Origin: Bacillus benzoevorans
GTDB taxonomy: Bacteria > Bacillota > Bacilli > Bacillales > Cytobacillaceae
Direction: 5' to 3'
Assembly (NCBI RefSeq): GCF_014207535.1
Contig: NZ_JACHGK010000011.1
Location: 62,001 to 126,000, forward strand
DNA: 64,000 nucleotides
Shown: piece after piece, positions 1 through 8,775 of the stretch
Position numbering within the stretch: position 1 is the first letter of the stretch
Layout: every line of letters begins with the position of its first letter
Translations under genes and position numbers: made by a program
Notes under the pieces: generated by a model
The model's input: only the letters and a program-made list of their open reading frames with translations
Databases searched by the model: none
Told to the model about the DNA's origin: nothing

Positions 1-1
1 T

Positions 2-142
2 GTTAATTATGATGAGATCTTTAGCTGGCAAGGATTTGAATCTGTCTTATTAATTGGCATTAGCACATGCATCGTCATCGCTTCTACTGCTTATATCGCT
101 GAGAAAATTAATAACCGGAAAGGTAGTGAGATCACAAGATGA
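2..142 (+). CDS. LrgA/CidA family holin-like protein, C-terminal end only
   Basis: The window opens inside this gene. The frame beginning at base 2 stays open until a TGA at 140-142 and encodes about 46 residues: a hydrophobic helix (LLIGISTCIVIASTAYIAE) followed by a short charged tail (KINNRK). This is how LrgA/CidA proteins end: the last transmembrane helix, then a cytoplasmic tail. The stop overlaps the ATG of the lrgB-like gene (ATGA), the usual translational coupling of lrgA and lrgB, and that partner is the main support for the call. LrgA/CidA proteins are small membrane proteins linked to murein hydrolase control and export of small organic acids. The N-terminal part is outside the window. 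Confidence 0.75.
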   Translation, partial: VNYDEIFSWQGFESVLLIGISTCIVIASTAYIAEKINNRKGSEITR

Positions 143-828
143 ATATGATTATTGGTACATTGATTACATATATCGTTTACCGTCTGGCGAAAAAGGTTTA
201 TCAAAAATGGTCCTTTCCGTTATTAAATCCGCTCCTTGTCAGCCCGATTGTCTTAATCGGATTCATCAGTCTTGCCGATATTCCGGCAGTCTCTTATTTA
301 AATGATACAAAGTGGATTACCAATATGCTGGGACCAGCCACCGTCGCCTTTGCCATTCCGATCTATAAACATTTCTATTTATTAAAGAAATATATTGGGA
401 ATATACTTATAAGCATTACTTGCGGAACCTTTGTGGCTATCGTTACGTCTTTTGCCTTAGCCTTTTTCGGACAGCTGCCTTTGGATCTATTACTTAGTCT
501 GCTGCCCCGTTCCATTACTACACCAATAGCCATTGAAATGTCTGAATCAATTGGAGGTCTCCCAGCCCTGACAACCGTGTTTGTCATAGTTACCGGAATG
601 AGCGGCGGCATTATCGGGCCTTCCATTATTAAGTGGTTTTCGATTCAATCACCTGTGGCCAGAGGGCTGGCACTTGGAATGGGTGCACATGGTTCAGGCA
701 CTGCTGCCGCAATGGAATATGGCGAAAAGGAAGCCACGTTCTCTACTATCGCTTTAATCTTTGCCGCCTGGATTACCCTTATTTGGGGCAATTCTCTTAT
801 TCCCGCTTTAATGTTAATGATTAAATAA
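139..828 (+). CDS. LrgB/CidB family membrane protein
   Basis: A 229-residue polytopic membrane protein, the normal LrgB/CidB length. The family signature near the middle (LLPRSITTPIAIEMSESIGG), a glycine-rich GMSGGIIGP segment and the late ARGLALGMGAHGSGTAAA segment are visible; these conserved stretches are typical of LrgB. It overlaps the upstream lrgA-like gene by four bases and is followed by a strong terminator, so the two form the end of an operon. The family works with LrgA/CidA in cell-wall hydrolase modulation, programmed lysis and pyruvate or acetate-linked transport. Whether this pair is of the Lrg or Cid type cannot be told from sequence, so no symbol is given. Confidence 0.9.
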   Translation: MNMIIGTLITYIVYRLAKKVYQKWSFPLLNPLLVSPIVLIGFISLADIPAVSYLNDTKWITNMLGPATVAFAIPIYKHFYLLKKYIGNILISITCGTFVAIVTSFALAFFGQLPLDLLLSLLPRSITTPIAIEMSESIGGLPALTTVFVIVTGMSGGIIGPSIIKWFSIQSPVARGLALGMGAHGSGTAAAMEYGEKEATFSTIALIFAAWITLIWGNSLIPALMLMIK

Positions 829-860
829 TGGACGCTGGTATTCCCCTCATGTAACTCTAG

Positions 861-897
861 AAGACTCTATTGTGTATTCTTACATCAATAGAGTCTT
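861..897 (+). terminator. Rho-independent terminator of the lrgAB-like operon
   Basis: A perfect 12-bp inverted repeat (AAGACTCTATTG / CAATAGAGTCTT) with a 13-base loop and a short T-rich tail lies 30 bases after the lrgB stop. The rest of the gap up to 1092 is AT-rich and shows no further convincing gene or promoter. Confidence 0.85.
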
Positions 898-1092
898 TTA
901 TTATGACAAAACAGCTTTAGTCATACACAAGTCACGTACTTCTATCTCTAGTAGACAAACATACATCTTAGCAAATTTAGTCAATCATCCAGTTCCTTCT
1001 ATCCCCTAGGGAATATACATATAAAAAAACGGACACGCAGGAAAGTATGCCACTTTAGTTCAAGCAGAAAAGAAAGGAGAAGGAGAGGAAGA

Positions 1093-2445
1093 ATGACTCT
1101 TCAGACAGGAATCACCATTTTTGTCTTCCTCGCCACAATGGTCACCATTTTTTGGAGACCCAAGGGCATAAACGAGGCATATCCCGCAGCCATCGGTGCT
1201 GTGATCATCTTTCTGACAGGCACGGTCTCACATGCCGATGTTGCTGATATTATCGATAAAATTGGCGGGGCCTCCATTACCATTATCGCAACCATTGTCA
1301 TGGCAGTGATATTAGAAAGCTTCGGATTCTTCCATTGGGCGGCCGCAAAACTAACAAGCTTGGCGAAAGGTTCCGGGTATCATTTATACTGGTACATCCA
1401 GCTTTTATGCTTTTTAATGACCCTGCTATTCAATAATGATGGGAGTATATTAATCACCACACCTATTCTTATTTTACTTCTTAAAAACCTTCGTTTAAAA
1501 CCCCATCACCAAATCCCCTATTTATTAAGCGGGGCCCTTATTGCAACCGCATCCAGTGCCCCGATCGGTGTAAGCAATATAGTCAATTTAATCGCATTGA
1601 AAATTATTCATATGTCGCTTTATATGCATACTGCTATGATGTTTGTCCCGGCGACGATTGGATTACTGTTTATGTCAGCTCTTATGTTTATGGTCGTCAA
1701 AAGGAAGCTGCCAAAAAAGCTGCCTGATTCAAGCTGCGACATTGAGGAATTATTCTTCACAAAAAATTTCCATCCGCTAAAAGGAAAAACATTAGAAACA
1801 AGAAAAAAACGGACACAATTTATGATAAAGATATTACTGTTTGTATTTTCCATCCGCTGCTTGTTGTTTGTTGCTTCATATCTTTCTATTCCCATTGCCT
1901 ACGTCGCTGTTTTTGGCTCGTTTTGTCTGCTTATGTGGCGATGGTATCATTTACGAACCAATCCCGTTGATATTTTGAAAAAGACCCCTTGGCATATACT
2001 CGTGTTTGCCTTTTCCATGTACGTCATTATCTACTCACTGCATAATCTTGGCCTGACAGAACTGCTTGTTAAATATACTGAACCGATTGTCAGTCAGGGA
2101 CTCCTATATGCCAGCTTTATTATGGGCGGGCTGGTAATGGTTCTGTCAAACATCTTTAATAACCATCCAGCCCTCATGATCGGCACTATTACCTTAACAA
2201 ATATGGGTCTTGATCCGATTACATTAAAAACCATCTATCTTGCCAACATTATTGGAAGTGATATGGGTTCGTTATTATTACCAATTGGTACCCTTGCATC
2301 ATTGATTTGGATGTATATTCTTAAGCAGCATAAGATAAAAGTGAAATGGAAGGACTATTTGAGCGTATCACTTATCGTCATCCCGATTTCCACCATCTTC
2401 ACTTTGTTCTTACTATTCTATTGGGTACAAATGGTTTTCAATTAA
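1093..2445 (+). CDS. ArsB/NhaD-type (ion transporter superfamily) membrane transporter, YdfA-like
   Basis: A 450-residue protein with about ten to eleven predicted membrane segments, typical of the ArsB/NhaD ion transporter superfamily. Family hallmarks are the LLFNNDGSILITTPIL segment in the first half and the matching NIFNNHPALMIGTITL plus NIIGSDMGSLLLPIGTLASL segments in the second half, which correspond to the two inverted re-entrant substrate-binding elements. The start is supported by a purine-rich AAAGGAGAAGGAGAGG stretch just upstream. It most resembles the Bacillus YdfA/ArsB-like branch. No arsR or arsC lies nearby, so arsenite efflux cannot be claimed; Na+/H+ exchange or organic anion transport are equally possible. 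Confidence 0.8.
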   Translation: MTLQTGITIFVFLATMVTIFWRPKGINEAYPAAIGAVIIFLTGTVSHADVADIIDKIGGASITIIATIVMAVILESFGFFHWAAAKLTSLAKGSGYHLYWYIQLLCFLMTLLFNNDGSILITTPILILLLKNLRLKPHHQIPYLLSGALIATASSAPIGVSNIVNLIALKIIHMSLYMHTAMMFVPATIGLLFMSALMFMVVKRKLPKKLPDSSCDIEELFFTKNFHPLKGKTLETRKKRTQFMIKILLFVFSIRCLLFVASYLSIPIAYVAVFGSFCLLMWRWYHLRTNPVDILKKTPWHILVFAFSMYVIIYSLHNLGLTELLVKYTEPIVSQGLLYASFIMGGLVMVLSNIFNNHPALMIGTITLTNMGLDPITLKTIYLANIIGSDMGSLLLPIGTLASLIWMYILKQHKIKVKWKDYLSVSLIVIPISTIFTLFLLFYWVQMVFN

Positions 2446-2476
2446 TCAGTCCATAACATCCTATTCTTTTCATTAT

Positions 2477-3913
2477 TTATTCATTCACATATTCTTTGCA
2501 TACCCTAGGCAGAAGTACAGAAAAATCATGGGCTGCCATGGTTTGATCTCCATTCTGTTCAACCCATTCATCGGCACAGGCACCATGGATGTAAACGGCA
2601 TTTGCCGCTGCATCTTCTATCCTTTCATAGGTGCCTGCAGCTGCCAGAAGCATACCTGTTAATGTGTCTCCTGTTCCGCCTTTGGATAAGGCGCTGTTGC
2701 CGGTCAGATTGATGAAACCCGAACCATCCGGAAAGGCGGTGACAGTGAATTTGCCTTTCAAAATGACAATAATTCCGTTTTCCTTCGCATATTCAGAGGC
2801 TAATTGAATTCGGTTCGTTTGAATTTCTTTACTTGTTTTTCCCGTTAAGCGGCTGAATTCACCAGGATGCGGAGTGATAATAATTGACTGTGTCCGTTGT
2901 TGATACTTTCTGGCACTTAAGGCTCCCGCATCTAAAATAACCGGTACCGGCAGCTGCAAAAGCCCCTCAATCATTTTCTCTAATTTTTCATCCGGGGCAA
3001 GGCCCGGACCGATGGCGACGGCTGAATAAGAAGGGTTCATACCGGAAATAGAAAAGTTAAATTGAAAGGTGGCTTCAGGAGCGAGCGGACCAATCACGGT
3101 TGACGCATGTTTAGTTGTAGCAATCGATAATTTACCGGTTCCAAACCGAAGTGCCCCGATAGCCGACAATGCTGCACTTCCCGGCATTTCATCACAACCT
3201 GCTATGAGTAAAGCGGTGCCGAACGATCCCTTATGAGTGTTTCCACTTCTCTTTGGCATCGTTCTTCTTACATCCTGCTCAGTCCAAACTCTCCATCCGC
3301 TGTTTTGTGGAATTCCGATATCCAGCGAAAGTATTTCTCCGTAATATTTAGATGAAGGAAATAAAAAAGCAGATGGTTTATAACCATGGAGAGAGAAAGT
3401 GTAATCCGCCTCCACCGTGTTTTCATCAACATTTCCATCATCAGAGGCAGCACCCGTCGGAAGATCAATGGCAATCACCTTTTTTTGCTGCTGATTGATC
3501 CAAGTTGTAATGTTGACCAAATCTGAACGTAACGGGAGCTGGCTCCCAACTCCAAGCAGCCCGTCGACAATCCAGTCCGGCTGCATTTTTTCTGAAAATG
3601 GTTCGGCTTCATAGCCGCACTTCTGAAAATATGTATAGTGTTCATTTGCTACAGCGGTCTGTGGCTCTCCTAGAGGAAAAACCAATGATGCACGGTAGCC
3701 ATTATTTTTCAAATAGCGCGCGAGTACAATCCCGTCACCCCCATTATTTCCTTTCCCCGACAAAATAACGATCGAGTCGCTTTTTTGCACCAGCTGTGCA
3801 ATTTCCCGGTACAAAGCGGCACCGGCATTTTCCATCAGGGCAAACAAGGTCATTCCTTTGTCTGCCGCCTCGGCATCTGCTGCTTTTATTTCTTTACTGC
3901 TATAGATGTACAT
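2477..3913 (-). CDS. nnr: Bifunctional NAD(P)H-hydrate repair enzyme (epimerase plus ADP-dependent dehydratase)
   Basis: A 478-residue two-domain protein. Residues about 1-205 are a YjeF-N epimerase with the SGKGNNGGDGIVLARYL nucleotide-binding motif; residues about 215-475 are a ribokinase-like dehydratase with GSFGTALLIAG, IITPHPGEFSRLTG and the catalytic GNSALSKGGTGDTLTGM motif. Together the domains repair damaged NADHX and NADPHX: the epimerase interconverts the R and S hydrates and the dehydratase restores NAD(P)H using ADP. Length and domain order match full-length Nnr. It is convergent with the transporter gene at its 3' end and appears to be transcribed alone. Confidence 0.92.
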   Translation of the reverse strand: MYIYSSKEIKAADAEAADKGMTLFALMENAGAALYREIAQLVQKSDSIVILSGKGNNGGDGIVLARYLKNNGYRASLVFPLGEPQTAVANEHYTYFQKCGYEAEPFSEKMQPDWIVDGLLGVGSQLPLRSDLVNITTWINQQQKKVIAIDLPTGAASDDGNVDENTVEADYTFSLHGYKPSAFLFPSSKYYGEILSLDIGIPQNSGWRVWTEQDVRRTMPKRSGNTHKGSFGTALLIAGCDEMPGSAALSAIGALRFGTGKLSIATTKHASTVIGPLAPEATFQFNFSISGMNPSYSAVAIGPGLAPDEKLEKMIEGLLQLPVPVILDAGALSARKYQQRTQSIIITPHPGEFSRLTGKTSKEIQTNRIQLASEYAKENGIIVILKGKFTVTAFPDGSGFINLTGNSALSKGGTGDTLTGMLLAAAGTYERIEDAAANAVYIHGACADEWVEQNGDQTMAAHDFSVLLPRVCKEYVNE

Positions 3914-4051
3914 ATTTCATTCCCTCACTTTACACGATTCATTATTTCTATTATAATACTATACCGTTGTATGAGAAAAATCATTTCTTGGAATGATATC
4001 TGTTGTATAATGGCTAGTGAGTTTTCTTTTTGAAAGGGATGTAAAACAATC

Positions 4052-4345
4052 GTGAATATTACGGAGTATACAGTAGAAGAAATTAAAGATCCAACTGGTA
4101 TTTTATCAGGACATCGTTATGAGTTCATGTTAAATATCGAGGTATCGGAAGACGATGAGCTATACAATGAAAATGGACTACAATTAAAAGTGCTTTACTT
4201 TGTTGATGAAAAACAAACAAAAATAATAAATTACCATTTCTTTGACAGCTTAGAAAATAAATATTTAGAATTCGCTTTAGAGGATGAAGAAGAAAAGCTT
4301 GTCGGTGAATTCTGCCGCGAACATTATCAAGACGCAGAGGAATAA
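4052..4345 (+). CDS. Small conserved Bacillus protein (DUF6509-like)
   Basis: A 97-residue acidic cytoplasmic protein. The start is GTG at 4052, preceded by GAAAGGGA at a suitable distance; no better ATG exists. It begins MNITEYTVEEIKDPTGILSG, a pattern I associate with the DUF6509 family found in Bacillus, and ends in a run of acidic residues. No catalytic motif, membrane segment or metal site is visible. It is a single-gene unit closed by the terminator at 4353-4374. The family assignment is from memory of its N-terminal pattern; function is unknown. Confidence 0.7.
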   Translation: MNITEYTVEEIKDPTGILSGHRYEFMLNIEVSEDDELYNENGLQLKVLYFVDEKQTKIINYHFFDSLENKYLEFALEDEEEKLVGEFCREHYQDAEE

Positions 4346-4352
4346 AAAACAT

Positions 4353-4374
4353 GCGGGGCATTTTCGTGCCCCGC
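4353..4374. terminator. Bidirectional rho-independent terminator
   Basis: GCGGGGCA / TGCCCCGC stem with a six-base loop, followed by TTTTCTT on the plus strand and by ATGTTTTTTA on the minus strand. It sits between two convergent genes and can serve both. Confidence 0.85.
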
Positions 4375-4380
4375 TTTTCT

Positions 4381-4791
4381 TCACCCTTCGATTTCTTTTC
4401 CTTCCTCCACAATATGATAGAGAAGATGGGCTAAATGATGGATTGGACTGTATCCTTCCTCCTCCACTTCTTCCCCCTCCTCTGCTTCGTCCTGGAATTC
4501 AAGGTCGTTTAAGTGAAGTGCACAAAATTGGTAAAAATCTTTTAATTCAAAACCAAAGCAAGAGGATGGATCCTCATTCTCCTCTTCATATTGCAGCACT
4601 AAATAGGATTCATTTCCCTCACTGTCTTCAGCATCAAAAAAAATAAAAAAGCCGATATTCGTATCCAATTCGAATAAATGTCTCGTGCCGCCTTCCGTTA
4701 CCCGGTTAAAATCCTCTTCGCTTAACTTCTGCACTCGCATCGCATCGGTATTATCTTCATGGTGAAACTGTACGGTAAATGATTTCATCAT
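4381..4791 (-). CDS. Conserved hypothetical acidic protein
   Basis: A 136-residue strongly acidic protein; residues about 100-118 are almost all Glu, Asp and Gly (DEAEEGEEVEEEG). Two adjacent ATG codons follow an AGGAGGT ribosome binding site; the second (4788) has the more usual spacing, so the true start may be one codon later. No transmembrane segment or known motif is visible. The beta-rich N-terminal half with regular hydrophobic alternation (FFIFFDA, SYLVLQYEEE) suggests a small folded cytoplasmic domain. I do not recognise the family. Confidence 0.65.
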   Translation of the reverse strand: MMKSFTVQFHHEDNTDAMRVQKLSEEDFNRVTEGGTRHLFELDTNIGFFIFFDAEDSEGNESYLVLQYEEENEDPSSCFGFELKDFYQFCALHLNDLEFQDEAEEGEEVEEEGYSPIHHLAHLLYHIVEEGKEIEG

Positions 4792-4880
4792 TTGGACCTC
4801 CTGTACCTTTATTCATTTTATACATAGTCAAATTTGGAATAACTGCTCTTTCAAGTCTGCGTATCATAACCGCAAAAAAA

Positions 4881-4897
4881 GCCCGGCATAACCGGGC
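4881..4897 (-). terminator. Rho-independent terminator of the first csp gene
   Basis: GCCCGG / CCGGGC stem flanked by A7 and T6 runs, located 16 bases after the stop of the cold shock gene in the minus direction. Confidence 0.85.
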
Positions 4898-4912
4898 TTT
4901 TTTCCAAAACCA

Positions 4913-5113
4913 TTAAAGTTTCTCAACATTTACAGCTTGCGGGCCGCGCTGGCCTTCCTCTATATCAAAGCTAACTTCCTGTCCTTCATCAAGAGTTTTG
5001 AAACCCTCCGTTTTAATTGCTGAGTAGTGGACAAATACATCATCTCCACCTTCTACTTCAATAAAGCCAAACCCTTTCTCAGCATTAAACCATTTTACTT
5101 TACCTGTTGCCAT
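4913..5113 (-). CDS. Cold shock protein (single CSD)
   Basis: A 66-residue cold shock domain protein of standard length. Both nucleic-acid-binding motifs are present: KGFGFIEV (RNP1) and VFVHYSAI (RNP2), within an N-terminal MATGKVKWFNAEKGFGF block. It would bind single-stranded RNA and DNA and act as an RNA chaperone during cold adaptation. The start ATG is preceded by AGGAGGAAATTGTA. A 7-bp inverted repeat (ACAGAAC / GTTCTGT, 5147-5163) lies in the leader. It sits downstream of cshA on the same strand, and a second csp lies on the other side of cshA. Confidence 0.95.
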   Translation of the reverse strand: MATGKVKWFNAEKGFGFIEVEGGDDVFVHYSAIKTEGFKTLDEGQEVSFDIEEGQRGPQAVNVEKL

Positions 5114-5224
5114 TACAATTTCCTCCTAAATCTCATCACGAATAATACAGAACGATGTTCTGTCTTTATTAATATGGGTAATATTAGCGGATTTTATAAT
5201 GTATTTTCGATATTTTTTTATTTT

Positions 5225-6679
5225 TTAGCGATTTTTTTCGCTGTTTTGGCGGCCTTTGCCTCTTCGACGATCGCGATCACGTGATCTACTTCTGTCATTA
5301 CGTCCGCCACCGCCACGGTCATTGCGTCGTTTTCGATCAAACTCGAATTTTGGCTTCTTAGACCGTAAAGGCTCAACCGCAGTTATTTTGACAGGTGTTG
5401 CATCAGGCTCTTTTGTAATTAATTTCAGAGCAGCCGCCAGAAGAGTTACCGAATCCGTATCTTCAAGCAGATTTTCCGCGAGGCGTTTATATTCTTGATA
5501 TTCATTAGCTTCAATTGTTTCCATCAGCTGATTAATGGCTGCCTGCTGATTTCCTGCCAATACATCATGCATTGAAGGGATTGGCATTTTTGTCATTTTC
5601 TTTTTCGTGACATTTTCAATAATTTTCAAATGATCAATTTCTCTTGGAGTGACAAATGTGATAGCCTTCCCTTTCTTTCCAGCCCTGCCGGTACGTCCGA
5701 TACGGTGTACATAGCTTTCCGGATCCTGAGGGATATCAAAATTGTATACATGTGATACACCGCTAATATCTAGACCGCGGGCTGCCACATCCGTTGCCAC
5801 CATAATATCAATGGATTGCTCTTTAAATCGGCGAATCACTTGGTCCCGCTTTGCTTGCGGAATATCTCCATGAATGCCTTCTGCAGAATAGCCTCTTTTG
5901 ATTAATCCATCAACCACTTCATCAACACGTTTTTTCGTCCGTCCGAAAACAATCGCAAGCTCAGGTGTTTGAATATCCAGCAGGCTGCACAAAACATCAA
6001 ACTTTTGTTTTTCATGCGCTTCAATATAATGCTGCTCGATATTGGTAACCGTCATTTCTTTTGCTTTAATTTTGACAAGTTCCGGCTCAACCATAAAACG
6101 TTCTGCCAACGATTGAATTCGCTTTGGCATGGTGGCCGAAAATAACATCGTCTGTTTTTCCTTCGGCATTTCAGCGAGGATTTTTTCAATATCCTCAATA
6201 AAACCCATATTGAGCATTTCATCTGCTTCATCTAATACAACCATTTTAACCGAGCCAAGACGTACTGTTTTTCTTTCTATATGATCAATCAACCGACCTG
6301 GTGTTGCCGCAATGACCTGTGGTCTATTTTTAAGGGCACGGATTTGACGGCCAATATCCTGTCCGCCGTATATTGGCAGTGTACGAATCCCTTTTACCTG
6401 GCCAATACGGTTTAATTCTTCCGCTACTTGAACAGCTAGTTCACGGGTAGGGCAGACAACAAGTCCTTGAAGCCCTTCATCTATATTTATTTTTTCAAGC
6501 AGTGGCACACCAAAGGCTGTTGTTTTTCCTGTCCCTGTTTGAGCCTGTCCGATCATGTCCTTCCCATTTAATGCAATAGGAATAGCTTGTGCTTGAATAG
6601 GTGTTGGTTCTTCAAAACCCATATTATTAACGGCTTGTTCAAGCTCTTTGCTTAAGCCGAAATCTGAAAAAGTGATCAA
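5225..6679 (-). CDS. cshA: DEAD-box ATP-dependent RNA helicase CshA
   Basis: A 484-residue DEAD-box helicase. Motifs in order: Q motif (FEEPTPIQAQAIP), motif I AQTGTGKT, PTRELAVQ, TPGRLIDH, DEAD, SAT, FGRTKKRVDE, ATDVAARGLDIS and HRIGRTGR. The C-terminal tail is rich in Arg, Asp and Gly (RNDRGGGGRNDRSRSRDRDR), typical of CshA, which works in cold-shock RNA remodelling, ribosome assembly and the RNA degradosome. The start is TTG at 6679, preceded by AAGGAGG at a spacing of ten; no in-frame ATG fits better. It is flanked by two csp genes, which fits a joint role in resolving RNA structure at low temperature. Confidence 0.95.
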   Translation of the reverse strand: MITFSDFGLSKELEQAVNNMGFEEPTPIQAQAIPIALNGKDMIGQAQTGTGKTTAFGVPLLEKINIDEGLQGLVVCPTRELAVQVAEELNRIGQVKGIRTLPIYGGQDIGRQIRALKNRPQVIAATPGRLIDHIERKTVRLGSVKMVVLDEADEMLNMGFIEDIEKILAEMPKEKQTMLFSATMPKRIQSLAERFMVEPELVKIKAKEMTVTNIEQHYIEAHEKQKFDVLCSLLDIQTPELAIVFGRTKKRVDEVVDGLIKRGYSAEGIHGDIPQAKRDQVIRRFKEQSIDIMVATDVAARGLDISGVSHVYNFDIPQDPESYVHRIGRTGRAGKKGKAITFVTPREIDHLKIIENVTKKKMTKMPIPSMHDVLAGNQQAAINQLMETIEANEYQEYKRLAENLLEDTDSVTLLAAALKLITKEPDATPVKITAVEPLRSKKPKFEFDRKRRNDRGGGGRNDRSRSRDRDRRRGKGRQNSEKNR

Positions 6680-6855
6680 AATTATTTTTCCTCCTTAAAA
6701 TGACAAATCCAATGTTCCTATATAGGTTTGCCATTTACCTCTGCTTTTTTTCATCAATCTATTATATTTTTGCGGAAATACGGTATACATTCATGAACAT
6801 CTATTTTTCATACATAGGTATATTGGTGAAGCGGCATACATCCATTTCCACACGA

Positions 6856-6893
6856 AAAAGGTGATGCACGAAAGGAAACATGCATCACCTTTT
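6856..6893 (-). terminator. Rho-independent terminator of the second csp gene
   Basis: A 13-bp perfect stem (AAAAGGTGATGCA / TGCATCACCTTTT) with a 12-base loop lies 12 bases after the csp stop, with T-rich sequence following on the minus strand. Confidence 0.85.
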
Positions 6894-6904
6894 ACCAGAA
6901 GCTA

Positions 6905-7105
6905 TTAAGCTTTTACTACGTTTGCAGCTTGTGGTCCGCGGTTTCCTTCTACGATGTCAAAAGAAACGTCTTGGCCTTCTTCTAAAGTTTTGAATCCTTC
7001 AGTTTGAATTGCTGAAAAGTGAACAAAAACGTCTTGACCTTGTGAAGATTCGATAAATCCAAATCCTTTTTCTGCATTAAACCATTTAACTTTACCTGTA
7101 TTCAT
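6905..7105 (-). CDS. Cold shock protein (single CSD)
   Basis: A second 66-residue cold shock domain protein with KGFGFIES and VFVHFSAI nucleic-acid-binding motifs. The start at 7105 is preferred because GGAGGT lies just upstream and because it gives the standard family length; an in-frame extension to 7219 has no similarity to Csp proteins and is taken as leader. The gap to 7361 is AT-rich and gives room for the long structured leader common in cold-induced csp mRNAs. It is closely related to the csp at 4913-5113, and the two bracket cshA. Confidence 0.95.
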   Translation of the reverse strand: MNTGKVKWFNAEKGFGFIESSQGQDVFVHFSAIQTEGFKTLEEGQDVSFDIVEGNRGPQAANVVKA

Positions 7106-7361
7106 GAGTATACCTCCGAAATTGTTTTTCACTTTAAGTTTTACATATAAATATTTACCCATAGAAAAATCGCAGCTATATAAACTGTAGGAATAAACAT
7201 CGCTCACAGTTTTTTTCAACTACGACAACTTATCCAAAATATATATACCGAACTTATTAGCGTTAGTCTTACTATAATCGTTATGAGTGCTTTTGTCAAA
7301 CGATTATAGTTAAATTAAAGTTAGCATTATATGACATATATAGCCGGGATAGGTGAAATAT

Positions 7362-8228
7362 TTATTGGCTAACTTTCTCGTTACGGAGCTTTAATCCTTT
7401 TTCTGCTGCCTCGGTCGTATGCTTTAACAGCATAGAAATGGTTACAGGACCCACTCCGCCGGGAACTGGGGTAATAGCGGATGCTTTTTTCAAACAGGCT
7501 TCATAGTCAACATCGCCGATATTTCCTTTATTATAACCTGCATCGAGAACTACTGCGCCTTCTTTTAACCATTCCCCCTGAATAAAATTAGGTTTTCCTA
7601 CAGCTGCTACAACAATATCAGCCAGAGCGACGATCTCCGGTAAATTATGCGTATAAGAATGGCAGGTTGTGACCGTTGCATTTCTGTTTAATAGCAGTGC
7701 AGACACAGGTTTTCCAAGGATTGGACTTCTTCCGACTACTACCACATGTTTTCCTTTAGCGTCAATGCCGTAGTAATCCATAATGGTGATAATAGCAGCT
7801 GGTGTACAGGACGGATACATGCCAAATCCTAAAGCTGTTTGACCATAACCAAGACTGGTCACACCATCAACGTCCTTTTCTATATCAATCGCTTCAAAGC
7901 ATTTACGTTCATCAATTTGTTTCGGTACAGGATGCTGCAGCAGGATTCCATGAACGGACCGGTCTTCGTTTAAAGAATGGATAACCGCTAAAAGCTCCTC
8001 TGTCGTTGTTTCTTCAGGCAGGTGGATCCGTTTTGATTCGATTCCAAGTTTTTTACATGCATTCCCCTTCATTCTTACATAGGTTTCAGAAGAAGGATCA
8101 TCACCGACAAGAATCGTCGCTAGACAAGGGACAAGTCCAGATTGAAGCAATTGTTCCACTCTGACCTTTAATTTTTCTTTGACATCGTTTGCTACCGTTG
8201 TTCCATTAAGAATTAATTGATTTTCCAT
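7362..8228 (-). CDS. folD: Bifunctional methylenetetrahydrofolate dehydrogenase / methenyltetrahydrofolate cyclohydrolase
   Basis: A 288-residue FolD. It shows the substrate-site block YVRMKGNACKKLGI, GILLQHPVPKQID, the PCTPAA-like YPSCTPAAI, the Rossmann segment VVVVGRSPILGKPVSALLL and the terminal TPVPGGVGPVTISMLL signature. FolD interconverts 5,10-methylene- and 10-formyl-tetrahydrofolate for purine and formyl-Met synthesis. The start at 8228 is chosen because GGAGG lies seven bases upstream and it gives the usual length; the open frame continues to 8294 but that part is a hydrophobic stretch without support. It appears monocistronic here. Confidence 0.95.
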   Translation of the reverse strand: MENQLILNGTTVANDVKEKLKVRVEQLLQSGLVPCLATILVGDDPSSETYVRMKGNACKKLGIESKRIHLPEETTTEELLAVIHSLNEDRSVHGILLQHPVPKQIDERKCFEAIDIEKDVDGVTSLGYGQTALGFGMYPSCTPAAIITIMDYYGIDAKGKHVVVVGRSPILGKPVSALLLNRNATVTTCHSYTHNLPEIVALADIVVAAVGKPNFIQGEWLKEGAVVLDAGYNKGNIGDVDYEACLKKASAITPVPGGVGPVTISMLLKHTTEAAEKGLKLRNEKVSQ

Positions 8229-8775
8229 GAATAAACCTCCAATAATTGACAATACAACAATCATAACACATATAATTTCAATAAAAAATACCATATTGTT
8301 CGTTTTTTACCAAAATCCCCAAAAATAGTAAGAATAAAGCCAAAAAAAATAACCAGTTAATACTAGTTATTTTCTGCGGACATCTTCAAAAATTTATGAA
8401 TACTTTTATAAAAATCATTGTAAAACCTAAAACAATAGAAGCCCTGCCTCTCTTCCATCTATACGGCTCCTAGGCCGCGCCTGTGAGAATCAGGTTCTTT
8501 CATAATAATAAGGGTAAATGAAGGAATTGAGATTTTGCAGACTGAAGTATTAATTCAAACGTAGATTACTTTTCAAAAAGAAGTAGTATTGGAAGGTGAT
8601 ATTACACACTTTTAGCTGCAGGGAGAAGTGCAACTATCTGAAAAATCTTAAATTTATCTTTTTGTCTTAACTCTTATTTTTATTTATGTCCTTTCAAAAG
8701 GATATCTCTGTTCCTTACATTTGTCAAATAGGACTGTCCTTTTAAGACAGTCCTTACATATCATTCATGAACAAA
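8229..8775. other. Intergenic region between folD and ku
   Basis: About 550 bases of AT-rich sequence without a convincing gene on either strand. It contains an imperfect 10-bp hairpin (AATAACCAGT / ACTAGTTATT, 8349-8372) and the ku terminator at 8730-8754. No known RNA or riboswitch pattern was recognised. Confidence 0.5.
8730..8754 (-). terminator. Probable terminator downstream of ku
   Basis: AGGACTGTC / GACAGTCCT, a 9-bp perfect stem with a seven-base loop, lies about 20 bases after the ku stop. The T-run is weak (CCTATTTG), so termination efficiency is uncertain. Confidence 0.55.

Noticed and set aside
4284..4646. Plus-strand gene over the acidic protein gene
   Set aside because: Low-complexity Pro/Leu product, shadow of the minus-strand gene, which has a good ribosome binding site.
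5147..5163. ACAGAAC-GAT-GTTCTGT as an SOS box
   Set aside because: The GAAC and GTTC arms are separated by three bases, whereas the Bacillus LexA box needs four; it is kept only as a leader inverted repeat.
8229..8294. N-terminal membrane helix extension of FolD
   Set aside because: The in-frame extension is hydrophobic and unlike FolD; a proper ribosome binding site lies just before 8228.
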